Made by a program: the position numbers and the translations under genes. A model generated the notes under the pieces. That model made no database searches, was not told where the DNA came from, and was given only the letters and a program-made list of their open reading frames with translations. Below, piece after piece: positions 36,871 to 46,171 of a stretch of 64,000 nucleotides of DNA. The stretch is from positions 310,001 to 374,000 of the forward strand of contig CAVPFB010000010.1 of NCBI GenBank assembly GCA_963703665.1, read 5' to 3'. Positions within the stretch are counted from its first letter, which is position 1. Every line of letters begins with the position of its first letter. This stretch comes from AP-15 sp963703665 (GTDB taxonomy: Bacteria; Pseudomonadota; Alphaproteobacteria; ATCC43930; CGMCC-115725).

Positions 36871-38205
36871 TCGCCAGTCTTGTCGCGGCGGCCGTAGTCG
36901 GGGAGCGACTTCCGCCGCTGGGCTCGCGGCGGGGGCCTGCAGGTCGCGCCCAAGCCGCACGACGCCGTCGCCGAGCCGCCCGCGCAAATCGTCGATCGCC
37001 CGTTCGAGCCGCCGCGGCCGGCCGAGATCGTCATCGAACAAGGTCGGCAGGTCGGCGACGCTGCCGTCGACGAGCGTCTCGGCGCCGACGCCGACCAGGC
37101 GGAAGCGCATCGTTCCGTCGGCTTCGCCGGCGAGCAGCGGCAAGGCGGTGCGAAACAGGGTTGCGGCCAGCTGGGTCGGGTCGGCCAGCCGGCGCGAGCG
37201 CGTGTGCACGCGGAAATCGCTGGTCTTCAGCTTCAACGCGACCGCTCCGGCGGCCAGCGAGGCCTCTTTCAGGTGCGCCGACACCCGCTCGCAAAGCGGC
37301 CAAAGGATGCGCGCCAGGGTTTCGCCGTCGGCTTCGTCGCGCGAAAGGGTGGTTTCTGCCGAGATCGAGCGGGCCGGCGAATGGGCAACGACGGCGCGAT
37401 CGTCGGTTCCCTCGGCGAGACGGGCGAGCCGCGCGCCCACCCGCCCATAGCGCGCCGCGAGCTCCCGCTCGCCGACCTGCGCGAGCTGACCGACGAGGGT
37501 GATGCCGTCGGCGGCGAGCCGGCGCTGCAGCGCCGCTCCGACGCCCCACAGCAGCGACACCGGCTTGTCGGCGAAAAAAGCCGGCGCATCGTCCCGGCTC
37601 AGCACCGCGAAGCCGCGCGGCTTGTCGAGGTCGGAGGCGATCTTGGCGAGAAACTTGCTGTCGCTCAAACCGATCGAGAGGGTGATGCCGAACCCGGCCT
37701 CGACCCGCCGCGCCAGCGCGGCGAGGAGCTGCGCCGGCGCCGCGCCGTGCAGTCTGGTGGTCCCCGAGAGGTCGAGAAATGCCTCGTCGATAGAGACCGG
37801 CTCAACGAGCGGGGTCAGCCGCCGCATCTCGGCGCGCACCGCCCGCCCGACTTCGCGGTACTTCGCCATATTCGGCCGGATCACCACTGCATCCGGGCAG
37901 GCGGCCAACGCCTTGAACATCGGCATTGCGGAGCGGATGCCATAAAGCCGCGCCACGTAGCAGCAGGCGAGCACGACCCCGCGCGCACCGCCGCCGACGA
38001 TCAGCGGGCGGGCGGCCAGCTCCGGCTGCTCGCGCTTTTCGACCGTCGCGTAGAACGCGTCACAGTCGACATGGGCGATCGTCAGAGTTTCGAGCGCCGG
38101 GTGGCTGACCAGTCGCGGCGATCCACAGCGCGCGCAGCGCCAGCCCCGCGGGGCTGGCCTGGCCAGCTCGGCGAGCTCGCCGCAGTCGCGGCACAGCGCG
38201 CTCAC
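36867..38205 (-). CDS. dinB: DNA polymerase IV with N-terminal zinc ribbon, frameshift near the end
   Basis: A Y-family translesion polymerase of about 445 residues. An N-terminal zinc ribbon (LCRDCGELAELARP, then WRCARCGSPRL) precedes the polymerase: IAHVDCDAFYATVEKREQPE with the first catalytic Asp, CYVARLYGIRSAMPMFKAL, and VEPVSIDEAFLDLSGTTRL with the second acidic site; the helix-hairpin-helix (VSLLWGVGAALQRRLAADGI) and little finger follow. One extra base near 36910 hides the true end SLPDYGRRDKTGD at TAA 36867. The GTG start at 38205 overlaps the ROK kinase stop as GTGA. Pol IV copies past damaged bases and is usually SOS-induced, but here it sits inside an operon with a sugar kinase. 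Confidence 0.9.
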
Positions 38206-39122
38206 CCGACAGTCTCGAGCGGCCACAGCCAGGCTGCACCTCGAACCCCGCTCGCAGCGCCGTGGGCAGGCGTCAGCAGTCGGGTCGAGACCCGGTCGGA
38301 AAACACGTATCGCGCCCATCCTCGTGGAACCTCGTCGTAGAGCGCGCTGATCGCGGAGAGACCGCCGCCGAGCACGATCGCGTCCGGATCGATCAGGTTG
38401 ATCACCGAAGCGAGGCCGCGGGCCAGCCGGTCGCTGTACCGTGCCAAGGTTGTGCGGCAGTCCGGGTCGCCGCGCCGGGCGGCGTCGGCGATCGCCGGCG
38501 GATCGAGGCTTTGCCCGGTATGGCGGCGATGATCGGCGGCCAGAGCCGGGCCCGACAGGAACGTCTCGATGCAGCCCGACCTGCCGCACCAACAAGGCGG
38601 ACCCGGCGTTTCGGGCGGCGACGGCCAGGGCAGCGGGTTGTGCCCCCACTCGCCGGCGATCGCGTTCGCACCGTCGAGGAGCTTTGCGCCGACGACGATA
38701 CCGCCGCCGACGCCGGTGCCGAGGATCGCGCCAAAGACCGTCTTGCAGCCGGCCGCTGCGCCGTCGACCGCCTCGGAGAGGGCGAAGCAATTGGCGTCGT
38801 TGGCGAGGCGCACCGGCCGCGCCAGAGCCGCTTCGAGATCGCGCTGCAGCGGGCGGCCGATCAGCCAGGTGGAATTCGCATTCTTGACGAGGCCGGTGGC
38901 CGGCGAGATCGCACCCGGCATGCCGATCCCGACCGACGCCAGCTGGCCGAGCTCCTGCTCGATGGCGGCGACGATGGCGGCGATCGCGGCGACCGTCGCC
39001 CGATAGTCTCCCGCCGGGGTTGCGATCCTCCTCCGGGCGCGCACCGACCCCATTCCGTCGATGGCCGCCCCCTCCGTCTTGGTGCCGCCGAGATCGATGC
39101 CGATGCGAAAGCGAGTGGTCAT
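38202..39122 (-). CDS. ROK family sugar kinase (Mak/fructokinase-like)
   Basis: An intact 306-residue ROK kinase. ATP-binding site: FRIGIDLGGTKTEGAAIDG; catalytic region NDANCFALSEAVDGAA with the conserved Asp; ILGTGVGGGIVVGAKLLDGA; the zinc motif GEWGHNPLPWP and PCWCGRSGCIETFLSG; and the terminal INLIDPDAIVLGGGLSAISA. This pattern, especially the NPLPWP after the zinc His, matches the fructokinase (Mak) subgroup, which phosphorylates fructose or mannose. It is coupled to dinB by a four-base overlap, an arrangement with no obvious metabolic reason. Confidence 0.88.
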   Translation of the reverse strand: MTTRFRIGIDLGGTKTEGAAIDGMGSVRARRRIATPAGDYRATVAAIAAIVAAIEQELGQLASVGIGMPGAISPATGLVKNANSTWLIGRPLQRDLEAALARPVRLANDANCFALSEAVDGAAAGCKTVFGAILGTGVGGGIVVGAKLLDGANAIAGEWGHNPLPWPSPPETPGPPCWCGRSGCIETFLSGPALAADHRRHTGQSLDPPAIADAARRGDPDCRTTLARYSDRLARGLASVINLIDPDAIVLGGGLSAISALYDEVPRGWARYVFSDRVSTRLLTPAHGAASGVRGAAWLWPLETVG

Positions 39123-39302
39123 TGGGGCAAACTTTTTCGCCCGTTTGATGGCGATCCGAGGCCTGCGCTCATCAATTCTTAAACCCGCACCGCTAAAAGC
39201 CCGCTAGCGAACCAGCCGCGAAACGCCGACAGCCACCCGGCTCACCGGGTGCAGCCTATGCCCCGACCGCCGTCCGGGCATCTTATGCGAGACCCGTGAA
39301 GC

Positions 39303-39734
39303 ATGAACCTCGAATTTCCGAGACCGGACAGTGCCAGCGCTTGGTCGCGGCGGCAGAAGATCTTGATCGTCGAGGACAATGACCTTAACATGAAACTCTT
39401 CAACGATCTTCTCGCGGCGCATGGCTATGACACGCTGCAGACCAGGAACGGCGTCGAAGCGTTGGCGCTGGCCCGGCAGCACCGTCCCGATTTGATCCTG
39501 ATGGACATTCAGCTTCCAGAGATTTCAGGCCTCGAAGTCACCCGATTGATCAAACAGGACGAGAGCCTGCGGATGATCCCGGTCATCGCCGTGACCGCCT
39601 TTGCCATGAAGGGGGATCGGGAGAAGATGCGCGACGGCGGCTGCGAGGACTACATCGCCAAGCCGATCTCGGTTGCAAGTTTCCTGCAGACCGTCGAGCG
39701 CTATCTCTCCGGCGCCGGTTCGCAAACGATTTGA
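39303..39734 (+). CDS. divK: Single-domain response regulator DivK
   Basis: A 143-residue receiver-only protein. After a short leader come KILIVEDNDLNMKLFNDLLA, the phosphoacceptor strand PDLILMDIQLPEISGLEVTR, IPVIAVTAFAMKGDREKM and YIAKPISVASFLQTVERYL. It closely fits DivK, the alphaproteobacterial cell-cycle regulator that moves phosphate between the PleC and DivJ kinases. The gene lies 15 bases before the PleD gene, the classic divK-pleD order, which supports the name. Confidence 0.92.
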   Translation: MNLEFPRPDSASAWSRRQKILIVEDNDLNMKLFNDLLAAHGYDTLQTRNGVEALALARQHRPDLILMDIQLPEISGLEVTRLIKQDESLRMIPVIAVTAFAMKGDREKMRDGGCEDYIAKPISVASFLQTVERYLSGAGSQTI

Positions 39735-39749
39735 GGGTGAGGGTGGTCG

Positions 39750-41174
39750 ATGTCTGGGCGTGTGCTGGTCGTCGATGACGTCGAGATCAATGTCAAGCTG
39801 CTCGAAGCCAAGCTGGCGAGCGAATATTTCGACGTGCTGGCGGCCCGCACCGGCCGCAGCGCCCTAGAGATCGCCGAAGCCGAGCTGCCGGACGTCATTC
39901 TGCTCGACGTGATGATGCCGCGGATGGACGGGTTCGAGGTCTGCCGCCGGTTGAAGGCCAACCCGCGGACCGCCGATCTTCCGGTAGTCATGGTCACGGC
40001 GCTGTCCGATGCCGCCAACCGGCTGCGCGGCCTCGAAGCCGGCGCCGATGATTTCCTGACCAAGCCGGTCAGCGACATTGCCCTCTTCGCACGGGTGCGT
40101 TCGCTGGTTCGGCTCAAGCGGATGATGGAGGAGTGGCGGCTGCGCGACGAGATCTGCGGCCGTTTCGGCGGCCATCCGGCGGCCGCGCCCGATGACGGTG
40201 GTCCGGCGCACATCCTGGTCGTCGAGGAGGACCCGTTCGCCGCAGCCAAGATGGCGGAGACCTTGGGAATTGCGCATAAGGTGATGCTCGCCCGCAGTGG
40301 CGCTGAGGCGCAGGCGCGCCTCGATGCCGAGACCGAGCTGGTGATCGTCAGCTTGACGATGCCGGACGGCGACCCGTTGCGGCTGGTCTCGCAATGGCGC
40401 GGAAACGAGCTGTTCCGCCAGCTGCCGATTCTGCTGATCGCCGCAGACCGCGACCTGCCGCGCCTCGCCAAAGGGCTCGACCTGGGCGCGAACGACTATC
40501 TGATCCGGCCGGTGGACCGCAACGAGTTGCTCGCCCGCACCGGGACTCAGATCCGGCGCAAGCGACTGCAAGACCGATTGAACGAAAATTACCGCCGCAG
40601 CCTGTCGCTGGCGCTGACCGACGAGCTGACAGGGCTGTACAATCGTCGTTATCTCTACGCCCATCTCGACGAGCTGGTCGCACGGGTCAGCCATGAGGGA
40701 CCCGGCACGGCGCTGCTGCTTTTCGACATCGATCACTTCAAACAGGTCAACGACAGCCACGGCCATGCCGCCGGCGACGATGTGCTGCGCGAGCTCGCGC
40801 AGCGAGCGTTGAACTCTGTCCGCGGCGTCGACCTAGTCGCGCGCCTCGGCGGCGAGGAATTTGTCGTGGTGATGCCCGAGACCGGTTTGGCGATCGCCGC
40901 GGCGGTGGCGGAGCGTCTTCGGTTCGCCATCGCGAGCCAGCCCTTTACCATCCGATCCAGCGGCGAACGCCTGCCTGTCACCGTCAGCATCGGTGCGACC
41001 ACGACAGGCTCGGGCGGCGATGATCGCGATCGGCTGCTCGAACGCGCCGACCAGGCTCTCTACAGCGCCAAGTCGGCAGGACGAAATCGGGTCGTTGTCT
41101 GCGTGCCGGAGCCGCTGGGTCCGCCTCGTACACCCGATGCCGCGGGATGGCGAACGGTTTCGGCGATCAATTAG
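39750..41174 (+). CDS. pleD: Diguanylate cyclase response regulator PleD (REC-REC-GGDEF)
   Basis: An intact 474-residue protein. Receiver 1 (GRVLVVDDVEINVKLLEAKL, DVILLDVMMPRMDGFEV, DDFLTKPVSD) carries the phosphoacceptor Asp. Receiver 2 (ILVVEEDPFAAAKMAETLG) is degenerate, as in PleD, and serves dimerisation. The C-terminal GGDEF domain has ALTDELTGLYNRRYLY, DIDHFKQVNDSHGHAAGDDV and the active site ARLGGEEFVVVMPE. An RxxD inhibitory site lies just upstream (RGVD), so c-di-GMP feedback is expected. It makes c-di-GMP during cell differentiation. It is co-transcribed with divK. Confidence 0.93.
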   Translation: MSGRVLVVDDVEINVKLLEAKLASEYFDVLAARTGRSALEIAEAELPDVILLDVMMPRMDGFEVCRRLKANPRTADLPVVMVTALSDAANRLRGLEAGADDFLTKPVSDIALFARVRSLVRLKRMMEEWRLRDEICGRFGGHPAAAPDDGGPAHILVVEEDPFAAAKMAETLGIAHKVMLARSGAEAQARLDAETELVIVSLTMPDGDPLRLVSQWRGNELFRQLPILLIAADRDLPRLAKGLDLGANDYLIRPVDRNELLARTGTQIRRKRLQDRLNENYRRSLSLALTDELTGLYNRRYLYAHLDELVARVSHEGPGTALLLFDIDHFKQVNDSHGHAAGDDVLRELAQRALNSVRGVDLVARLGGEEFVVVMPETGLAIAAAVAERLRFAIASQPFTIRSSGERLPVTVSIGATTTGSGGDDRDRLLERADQALYSAKSAGRNRVVVCVPEPLGPPRTPDAAGWRTVSAIN

Positions 41175-41180
41175 GCGGGT

Positions 41181-41210
41181 TCAGCCGGTCCGGCCGTGAT
41201 GGCCGGCTGA
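41181..41210 (+). terminator. Possible terminator hairpin after pleD
   Basis: TCAGCCGG (41181-41188) pairs perfectly with CCGGCTGA (41203-41210), and an inner CCGGCC-GTGAT-GGCCGG stem-loop lies inside it. It begins seven bases after the pleD stop. There is no U-run behind it, so it may slow or end transcription only with help, or may just be structured spacer. Confidence 0.35.
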
Positions 41211-41298
41211 TTGCCGAGATCGCCGGTTGAGGACCACGGTGGGGCGGGGCCTTCCCCCTTAACCGGGAGAGAGGGACGACCGCAACCGAGTTTCGGGG

Positions 41299-41808
41299 TC
41301 AGTGGCTGGTGCCGCTTTCCGAGCTCGAAGAGCCGCCCGGTTCGGTCGAGCTGCCGGTCGAGGGCGTAATCAGCGCGTTCATCTGATCCGGGCTCACCAG
41401 CATCACGATATGCGACCCGTCCGGTGCTTGAGCGTGGATGACGAAGGAAGATGGCGCCACCACAACATTCTTGAAGCCGTTGTGCTCGAGCGACTGCTTC
41501 AGCTTTTGCTGGGTGTCGGTCGTCAAGTTCGACGCGTTACGCCAGGTGTCCGAGGAGGCGGAGGCACCGCTCTCCTCGGAATTGGCGCCGGTCACAGCGG
41601 ATTGGTTGTGCCAAGCGGTCGACGGCGTGGGGACACTGCCCTGCTCGGGATTGGTGCTACTTACGCCCGACTGGTTGTGCCATGCGGTAGAAGGACTGGC
41701 GGCGCCGTTCTGATCGGCGGGATTTCCGCCTGCGCCTGAACTCTGGGCAAAGGCGGGTGCCGCAAGCAACACCAACGAAGCGACGAGAGGGAACGCGGGG
41801 ACGCGCAT
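41299..41808 (-). CDS. Exported hypothetical protein with 23-residue tandem repeats
   Basis: A 169-residue protein starting at the ATG at 41808, which has AAGGAG seven bases upstream. Signal peptide: FPLVASLVLLAAPAFAQ. The middle contains a 23-residue repeat, PSTAWHNQSGVSSTNPEQG and PSTAWHNQSAVTGANSEES, then a diverged third copy SSDTWRNASNL. The C-terminal half (QQKLKQSLEHNGFKNVVVAP, then SFVIHAQAPDGSHIVMLVSP) looks like a small alpha-beta domain, and the tail is Ser/Gly-rich. I do not recognise a named family. It should be periplasmic or secreted. Confidence 0.75.
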   Translation of the reverse strand: MRVPAFPLVASLVLLAAPAFAQSSGAGGNPADQNGAASPSTAWHNQSGVSSTNPEQGSVPTPSTAWHNQSAVTGANSEESGASASSDTWRNASNLTTDTQQKLKQSLEHNGFKNVVVAPSSFVIHAQAPDGSHIVMLVSPDQMNALITPSTGSSTEPGGSSSSESGTSH

Positions 41809-41999
41809 GTCAGGCTCCTTGGGGGGTAGTCCTACCCGTCCAAACGCCCGGAGCACGACATTGTCCCTCTTTGCATTCAGAATTTATTTCAACCGATACA
41901 GCATCGACTTCTCTTAATACCTGCCAATCCCTTGGCGCTCGCGGCAGCGGCGGGGGAAGAGGCCATGCGCCGTGAGAGATCGCCGAACCGCCCGCGAGG

Positions 42000-43331
42000 T
42001 CAGCGCGCTGCCGGCGCCAGTGGGTCGAAGGTTCGCGGATCGGCAGTTGCTTCAGCCTCGCTGAAGCCCATCGCCGCGAGAAACGCAGTGCGGATTTCGG
42101 CGGGCTGCCCGGTTTGAAAGATATAGCCCTGCAGGCCGCGGCGGGCGAGCGGGTCGCTCATCAGTTCGGCGCGCGTGCAACCCTCGATGAATGACCGGCG
42201 CTCGGCAACCGGCAGCGTGATCGCCCGATTGACCACCGGGTCTCGGATTACGGCCTTTGGGTCCCGCCCGTCTTTGACCGCCTCGATATCGTTCAGGAAG
42301 CGGCGCCGGATCATCACGATGCCGCGGTCACTCGGGGCTAGATATTCCTGCGATCGATCGGCGATGCGGCCCTGCCCGACCCAGGTCACGAAATCCTGGT
42401 TCATCACATGGCTGGTGATCCAGCGCCCGGTCGCCGGATCCGCGATCGGCCCCTGCCAAGTCGGTGTGCTGTTCTGCACATAAGGCTCGCGTTCCCTGGG
42501 CACCCGGCTGAAATGCCACATCAGGCTGAGCGTGTTCTCGTCGTCGACCGGCACGCGGAACTCGACGTGATTGCCGGTGAATAACCCGTTCGGCCACAGG
42601 CAGACGCGACCGACCGTCCATAGCCGGTCTTGGTCGGTGGTATCGGTGCGGATACGTTTGTATTGGAAGCCATAGTCGAACTCGCTGAAATCGACCTGGA
42701 CGTGCTGCGGCGTGTAGGGGCCGGTCGCCCCGCCGAGGCGCACGCTCCAATTCGAATGGGTCCATTCGAAGTGCACGGGGTCGATCGAGTTTTCCTGGCA
42801 TTGAAACCAGTTGCACGGGATCTCGGCCTTGACGATCTGGCGGAAACCGTTCTTCCAAGAGAAGAATTCCCAATCGGGCACCAGCGGTCGCGGCTCGGGG
42901 CCGAGATAAGCCCATAACAGCCCGCCCAATTCCTCGACCGGATAGGCCTTGATGCGGATCCCGTCGCGAAAGTGCGCCGCGGGATGCGCCATGTCCTCAT
43001 AGGGCTGCGCCAGGCACCCGCCGTCCGCGCCGTAGAGCCAGCCGTGATAATTGCAGCGCAGTCCGCACTTCTCGACATAGCCATAGCTGAGGTCGGCGCG
43101 GCGGTGGCGGCAATGGCGATCCAGCAGGCCGTATTTGCCGCCGAGGTCTTTATAGAGGACGAGATCTTCGCCCAACAGGCGCAAGGCGTGCGTGCCGGGC
43201 CGCTCGAGCTCGCTGGCGCCGGCGATCGGCCACCAATAGCGGCGCAACAGATCGCCCATCGGCGTGCCGGCGCCGGTCCTGGTCAGAACATCCCATCGGC
43301 TGCCCGCCTCGGGGCCGCTATCCTGCGACAT
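42000..43331 (-). CDS. Rieske non-haem iron oxygenase alpha subunit
   Basis: An intact 443-residue aromatic ring-hydroxylating oxygenase. The 2Fe-2S Rieske motif is CRHRRADLSYG followed by CGLRCNYHGWLYGADG (CxH...CxxH). The mononuclear iron site appears as NSIDPVHFEWTHSNW, with the Asp that links clusters and two His ligands. The overall layout (PMGDLLRRYWWPIAGASELE at the start) is that of phthalate-dioxygenase-type single-component oxygenases, which need a separate reductase; none is adjacent. It begins 14 bases after the LigJ-like hydratase stop. The ring-cleavage-pathway partner suggests an aromatic acid or ether substrate. Confidence 0.87.
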   Translation of the reverse strand: MSQDSGPEAGSRWDVLTRTGAGTPMGDLLRRYWWPIAGASELERPGTHALRLLGEDLVLYKDLGGKYGLLDRHCRHRRADLSYGYVEKCGLRCNYHGWLYGADGGCLAQPYEDMAHPAAHFRDGIRIKAYPVEELGGLLWAYLGPEPRPLVPDWEFFSWKNGFRQIVKAEIPCNWFQCQENSIDPVHFEWTHSNWSVRLGGATGPYTPQHVQVDFSEFDYGFQYKRIRTDTTDQDRLWTVGRVCLWPNGLFTGNHVEFRVPVDDENTLSLMWHFSRVPREREPYVQNSTPTWQGPIADPATGRWITSHVMNQDFVTWVGQGRIADRSQEYLAPSDRGIVMIRRRFLNDIEAVKDGRDPKAVIRDPVVNRAITLPVAERRSFIEGCTRAELMSDPLARRGLQGYIFQTGQPAEIRTAFLAAMGFSEAEATADPRTFDPLAPAAR

Positions 43332-43345
43332 AATCCAAACGCTCC

Positions 43346-44377
43346 TCAGACCGCCCCCGCCGACTGCTTCTCGATCGTCCCGGACAGACGGCCGTAGACG
43401 CGGCGCGCGTTGCCCTCGAAAGATTTTCGTCTTGTCCTGGGCCGACAGCGGAAGCTGGTCGATGTAGCGCTTGGTGTCGTCATAATGGTGACCGGTTTCC
43501 GGATCGATGCCGCGCACCGCACCGATCATCTCCGAGGCGAACAGGATGTTGTCGACCGGAATGACCTTCGCCAGCAGCTCCACGCCCGGGAGATGATAAA
43601 CGCAGGTGTCGAAGAAGATGTTGTTCAACACGAGATCGCCAAGCAATCCGAGTTTGGCGTCCTGCGCCAGGCCGCGGAAGCGACCCCAGTGATAGGGCAC
43701 GGCGCCGCCGCCGTGCGGAATGATGAACTTGATGGTCGGGAAATCCTTGAACACCGACGAATTCATCAGCTGGTTGAAGCCGGCGGTGTCGCCGTTGAGG
43801 TAATGCGAGCCGGTCGTGTGATGGGTCGGGTTGCACGAGGCGCTGACATGGATCATGGCGGGGATATCGTACTCCGCCATCTTCTCGTAGACCGGATACC
43901 AGTAACGGTCCGACAGCGGCGGGTCCTGCCAATGCCCGCCGGACGGGTCGGGGTTCAGGTTGACGCCGACAAACCCGTATTCATTGACGCAGCGGTCGAT
44001 CTCCGCAATGCAGTTCTTTGGTGAGTCGCCGGTGCTCTGCGGCAGCATCGCCACGCCGATGAAATTCTTCGGGAACAGCGAGCAGACGCGGTGGATCAGC
44101 TCGTTGCAGGCGCCGGCCCAGGCCTCGCTGGTCGCTTGCATCGCCAAGGTGGTGGCCCATGCCGGCGGCGCGCGGCGAGAAGATCGTCAGGTCGGTGCCG
44201 CGCTCGCGCTGCACCTTGAGCTGGCCGCCCACGATCGTCGCGCGGATCTCGTCGTCGGTCATTCGTCGGGCGCGGCGGCGGCGGCTTGCCGGCGCCGTGC
44301 GCCTCGATCTGCTGGGTGCGCCACCCCTCGTGCTGACGCGGGGCGGTGGTGTAGTGGCCGTGGCAATCGATGATCAT
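43346..44377 (-). CDS. LigJ-like 4-oxalomesaconate hydratase / amidohydrolase-fold enzyme, frameshifted
   Basis: An enzyme of about 342 residues in the amidohydrolase-2 fold. It opens MIIDCHGHYTTAPRQHEGW, a form characteristic of LigJ, the 4-oxalomesaconate hydratase of the protocatechuate 4,5-cleavage pathway. Continuing motifs: IFSPRAAGMGHHLGDA, NPTHHTTGSHYLNGDTAGFN, FIIPHGGGAVPYHWGRFRGL and DNILFASEMIGAVRGIDPET. Three single extra bases (near 44278, 44140 and 43425) split it; the length then equals LigJ. The last residues become KIFEGNARRVYGRLSG. Stop at 43346. The neighbouring Rieske oxygenase fits aromatic breakdown. LigJ-like enzymes also include decarboxylases, so the exact reaction is not certain. 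Confidence 0.75.
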
Positions 44378-44402
44378 CGGGACAGGCCTCATCCTTCTCT
44401 GG

Positions 44403-44702
44403 TCAGCTGTGCGGCAGGTAGCGGATCGTTGCCAGGATGGTCCCGGCAAGGATCACCATCAAGGAACCAAGCCGTACCACGATGCGGTCGATCCGCGCTT
44501 CCAGGCGGAGTTCGAGCTCGCGCATCTCCGCTGTCAATCCGCTCTCGACCTGGTCGATGCGTGTTCCGAGGCGGTCGACGTCGGCCTTGGTGGCAACGTT
44601 GTCGTGAATCGCGTCGAAAATCTCCGTCGCGATGCGCTCGGCCTTCTGACGGTCGATATCGGCGGCGGCCAGGGCGTTGGTCAGCGAAAGTCGATCGGTC
44701 AT
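44403..44702 (-). CDS. Small coiled-coil protein with C-terminal membrane anchor (DUF1640/CCDC90-like)
   Basis: A 99-residue protein: helical N-terminus (LAAADIDRQKAERIATEIFD), a coiled coil built on ATKADVDRLGTRIDQVES and LELRLEARIDRIVVRLG, and a final hydrophobic helix (LMVILAGTILATIRYL). This arrangement is found in short bacterial DUF1640/CCDC90-like proteins; function is unknown. The ATG at 44702 is used; the TTG two codons earlier is also possible. It is followed closely by the LigJ-like gene, but a functional link is not evident. Confidence 0.7.
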   Translation of the reverse strand: MTDRLSLTNALAAADIDRQKAERIATEIFDAIHDNVATKADVDRLGTRIDQVESGLTAEMRELELRLEARIDRIVVRLGSLMVILAGTILATIRYLPHS

Positions 44703-44837
44703 CGTCAATCCGTAGAATACACCAGATGGCGTCGCCTCGGCAGTTAAGAGGCGTGGGTGTCCGGACCAGTTGTCCGGCCCGGCCCCGGCCCGGCTCCCGC
44801 AGCGAGGCGCGGCTTTATGGCGCCCCGGCCAGGCGCC

Positions 44838-46106
44838 TTAACCGGCGGCGAGCGGGTCGGCGGTCGGGATCGAGATCGCCCCGCCACGGTCGCCGCCGAC
44901 CAGCGGCGACGGCGCCTTGCGGCCGAAGGCTTCGACGCGCGGGATCTGCGCATCCTCGGCCGGCGCCATGCGCGGCTTGCGCGCCAGTGCCGCCTCGATG
45001 AAGGGCGCCAGCTCGCGCTGCTTTTCCGCCTGGCGCACGCGCTCGCGCTCCTTGAACTCGGGCATCACTTGCGAGGCGAAGATTTCGAGCGATTGGCAGA
45101 TGTGTTCATGGCGGTTGCCGCCGCTCTGTTGGACGAACATGACCTGATCGATCCCGGCCTTTTCATAGCGCGCCAGATGTTCGCGCAACTGGTCGGGGGT
45201 GCCGATGCCGCCGCGCCCGGCATTGTCCGGGAGCCGGTCTTTGACCTGCAAAAACCGCTGCCACAGATCGGTGCGGCCCGGCCGATGTTCGCCGAAGAGG
45301 GCATAATAGCCCAGCGAATATCCGAAAAACCGGAATCCGTCGAGCCCGCGCCGGATCGCTTCGGCCTCGTCGGGGTGGCAGGACATGCCGGTGACGATGG
45401 CGAGGTTCGGGTTGACCCGATGCCCGATCGGCACGCATTCGCCGGATTTGATGATCGCGTAATATTCCTCGACCCATTTCGCCGCCTGCTCGGGTTCGAG
45501 AAACGCGAAAGCGAGCGCGCCCAGCCCGTTTTTTGCGGCAAGGTGGATGGTTTCGCGGCGCGAGCACGCGACCCACATCGGCGGGTGCGGCTTTTGCGCC
45601 GGCTTTGGCACCAGGTTGCGGCACGGCATGTCGAACCAGCGGCCCTGAAACCCGGGGTAAGGCCGCATCGCCAACATATTCGCGGCCTGTTCGGTCGCTT
45701 CCTGCCACATCGCCCGCTTGTCATCGGGATCGACGCCAAACCCGCCCATCTCGACCGCGGTCGCCAACTCGCCGGTGCCCCATTCGACGCGGCCGTTCGA
45801 GACGAGGTCGAGCGTCGCGACCCGCTCGGCGACGCGCGCCGGATGATTGTATTTGGGCGGCATCAGCGCGATGCCGTGGCCGAGCCGGATCTGTTTGGTG
45901 CGCTGCGAGCAGGCCGCGAGAAACACCTCCGGCGCGGAGGAGTGCGAATATTCCTCGAGGAAATGGTGCTCGACCTCCCAGACATAGTCGATGCCGAGCC
46001 GGTCGGCGAGCTCGACCTGCGCGAGCGCGTCTTGATAGAGGCGCAGCTCGGATCCCTCGTCCCAGGGCTGCGGCAGCTGGTGCTCGTAAAAAATCCCGAA
46101 TTTCAT
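44838..46106 (-). CDS. LLM class flavin-dependent oxidoreductase (luciferase-like)
   Basis: An intact 422-residue bacterial-luciferase-fold enzyme: MKFGIFYEHQLPQPWDEGSE, GIDYVWEVEHHFLEEYSHSS, KQIRLGHGIALMPPKYNHPA, RVAERVATLDLVSNGRVEWG, and QKPHPPMWVACSRRETIHLA. It should use reduced flavin supplied by another reductase to monooxygenate a small molecule. A GGAGG ribosome site precedes the ATG at 46106. A related but distinct copy lies at 55993. The substrate is unknown. Confidence 0.88.
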   Translation of the reverse strand: MKFGIFYEHQLPQPWDEGSELRLYQDALAQVELADRLGIDYVWEVEHHFLEEYSHSSAPEVFLAACSQRTKQIRLGHGIALMPPKYNHPARVAERVATLDLVSNGRVEWGTGELATAVEMGGFGVDPDDKRAMWQEATEQAANMLAMRPYPGFQGRWFDMPCRNLVPKPAQKPHPPMWVACSRRETIHLAAKNGLGALAFAFLEPEQAAKWVEEYYAIIKSGECVPIGHRVNPNLAIVTGMSCHPDEAEAIRRGLDGFRFFGYSLGYYALFGEHRPGRTDLWQRFLQVKDRLPDNAGRGGIGTPDQLREHLARYEKAGIDQVMFVQQSGGNRHEHICQSLEIFASQVMPEFKERERVRQAEKQRELAPFIEAALARKPRMAPAEDAQIPRVEAFGRKAPSPLVGGDRGGAISIPTADPLAAG

Positions 46107-46171
46107 GGCAGAGCGCCTCCAATCGCATTTTCCTGTTTTAGACCCGCGGCGAGCTGACCCGACCCGCTCGT

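Noticed and set aside
35971..38790. A single 939-codon minus-strand frame covering mobA, fdhD and dinB
   Set aside because: It is the dinB and upstream frame running on because GC-rich DNA lacks stops. Only the DinB part resembles a protein, and fdhD and mobA lie on the other strand.
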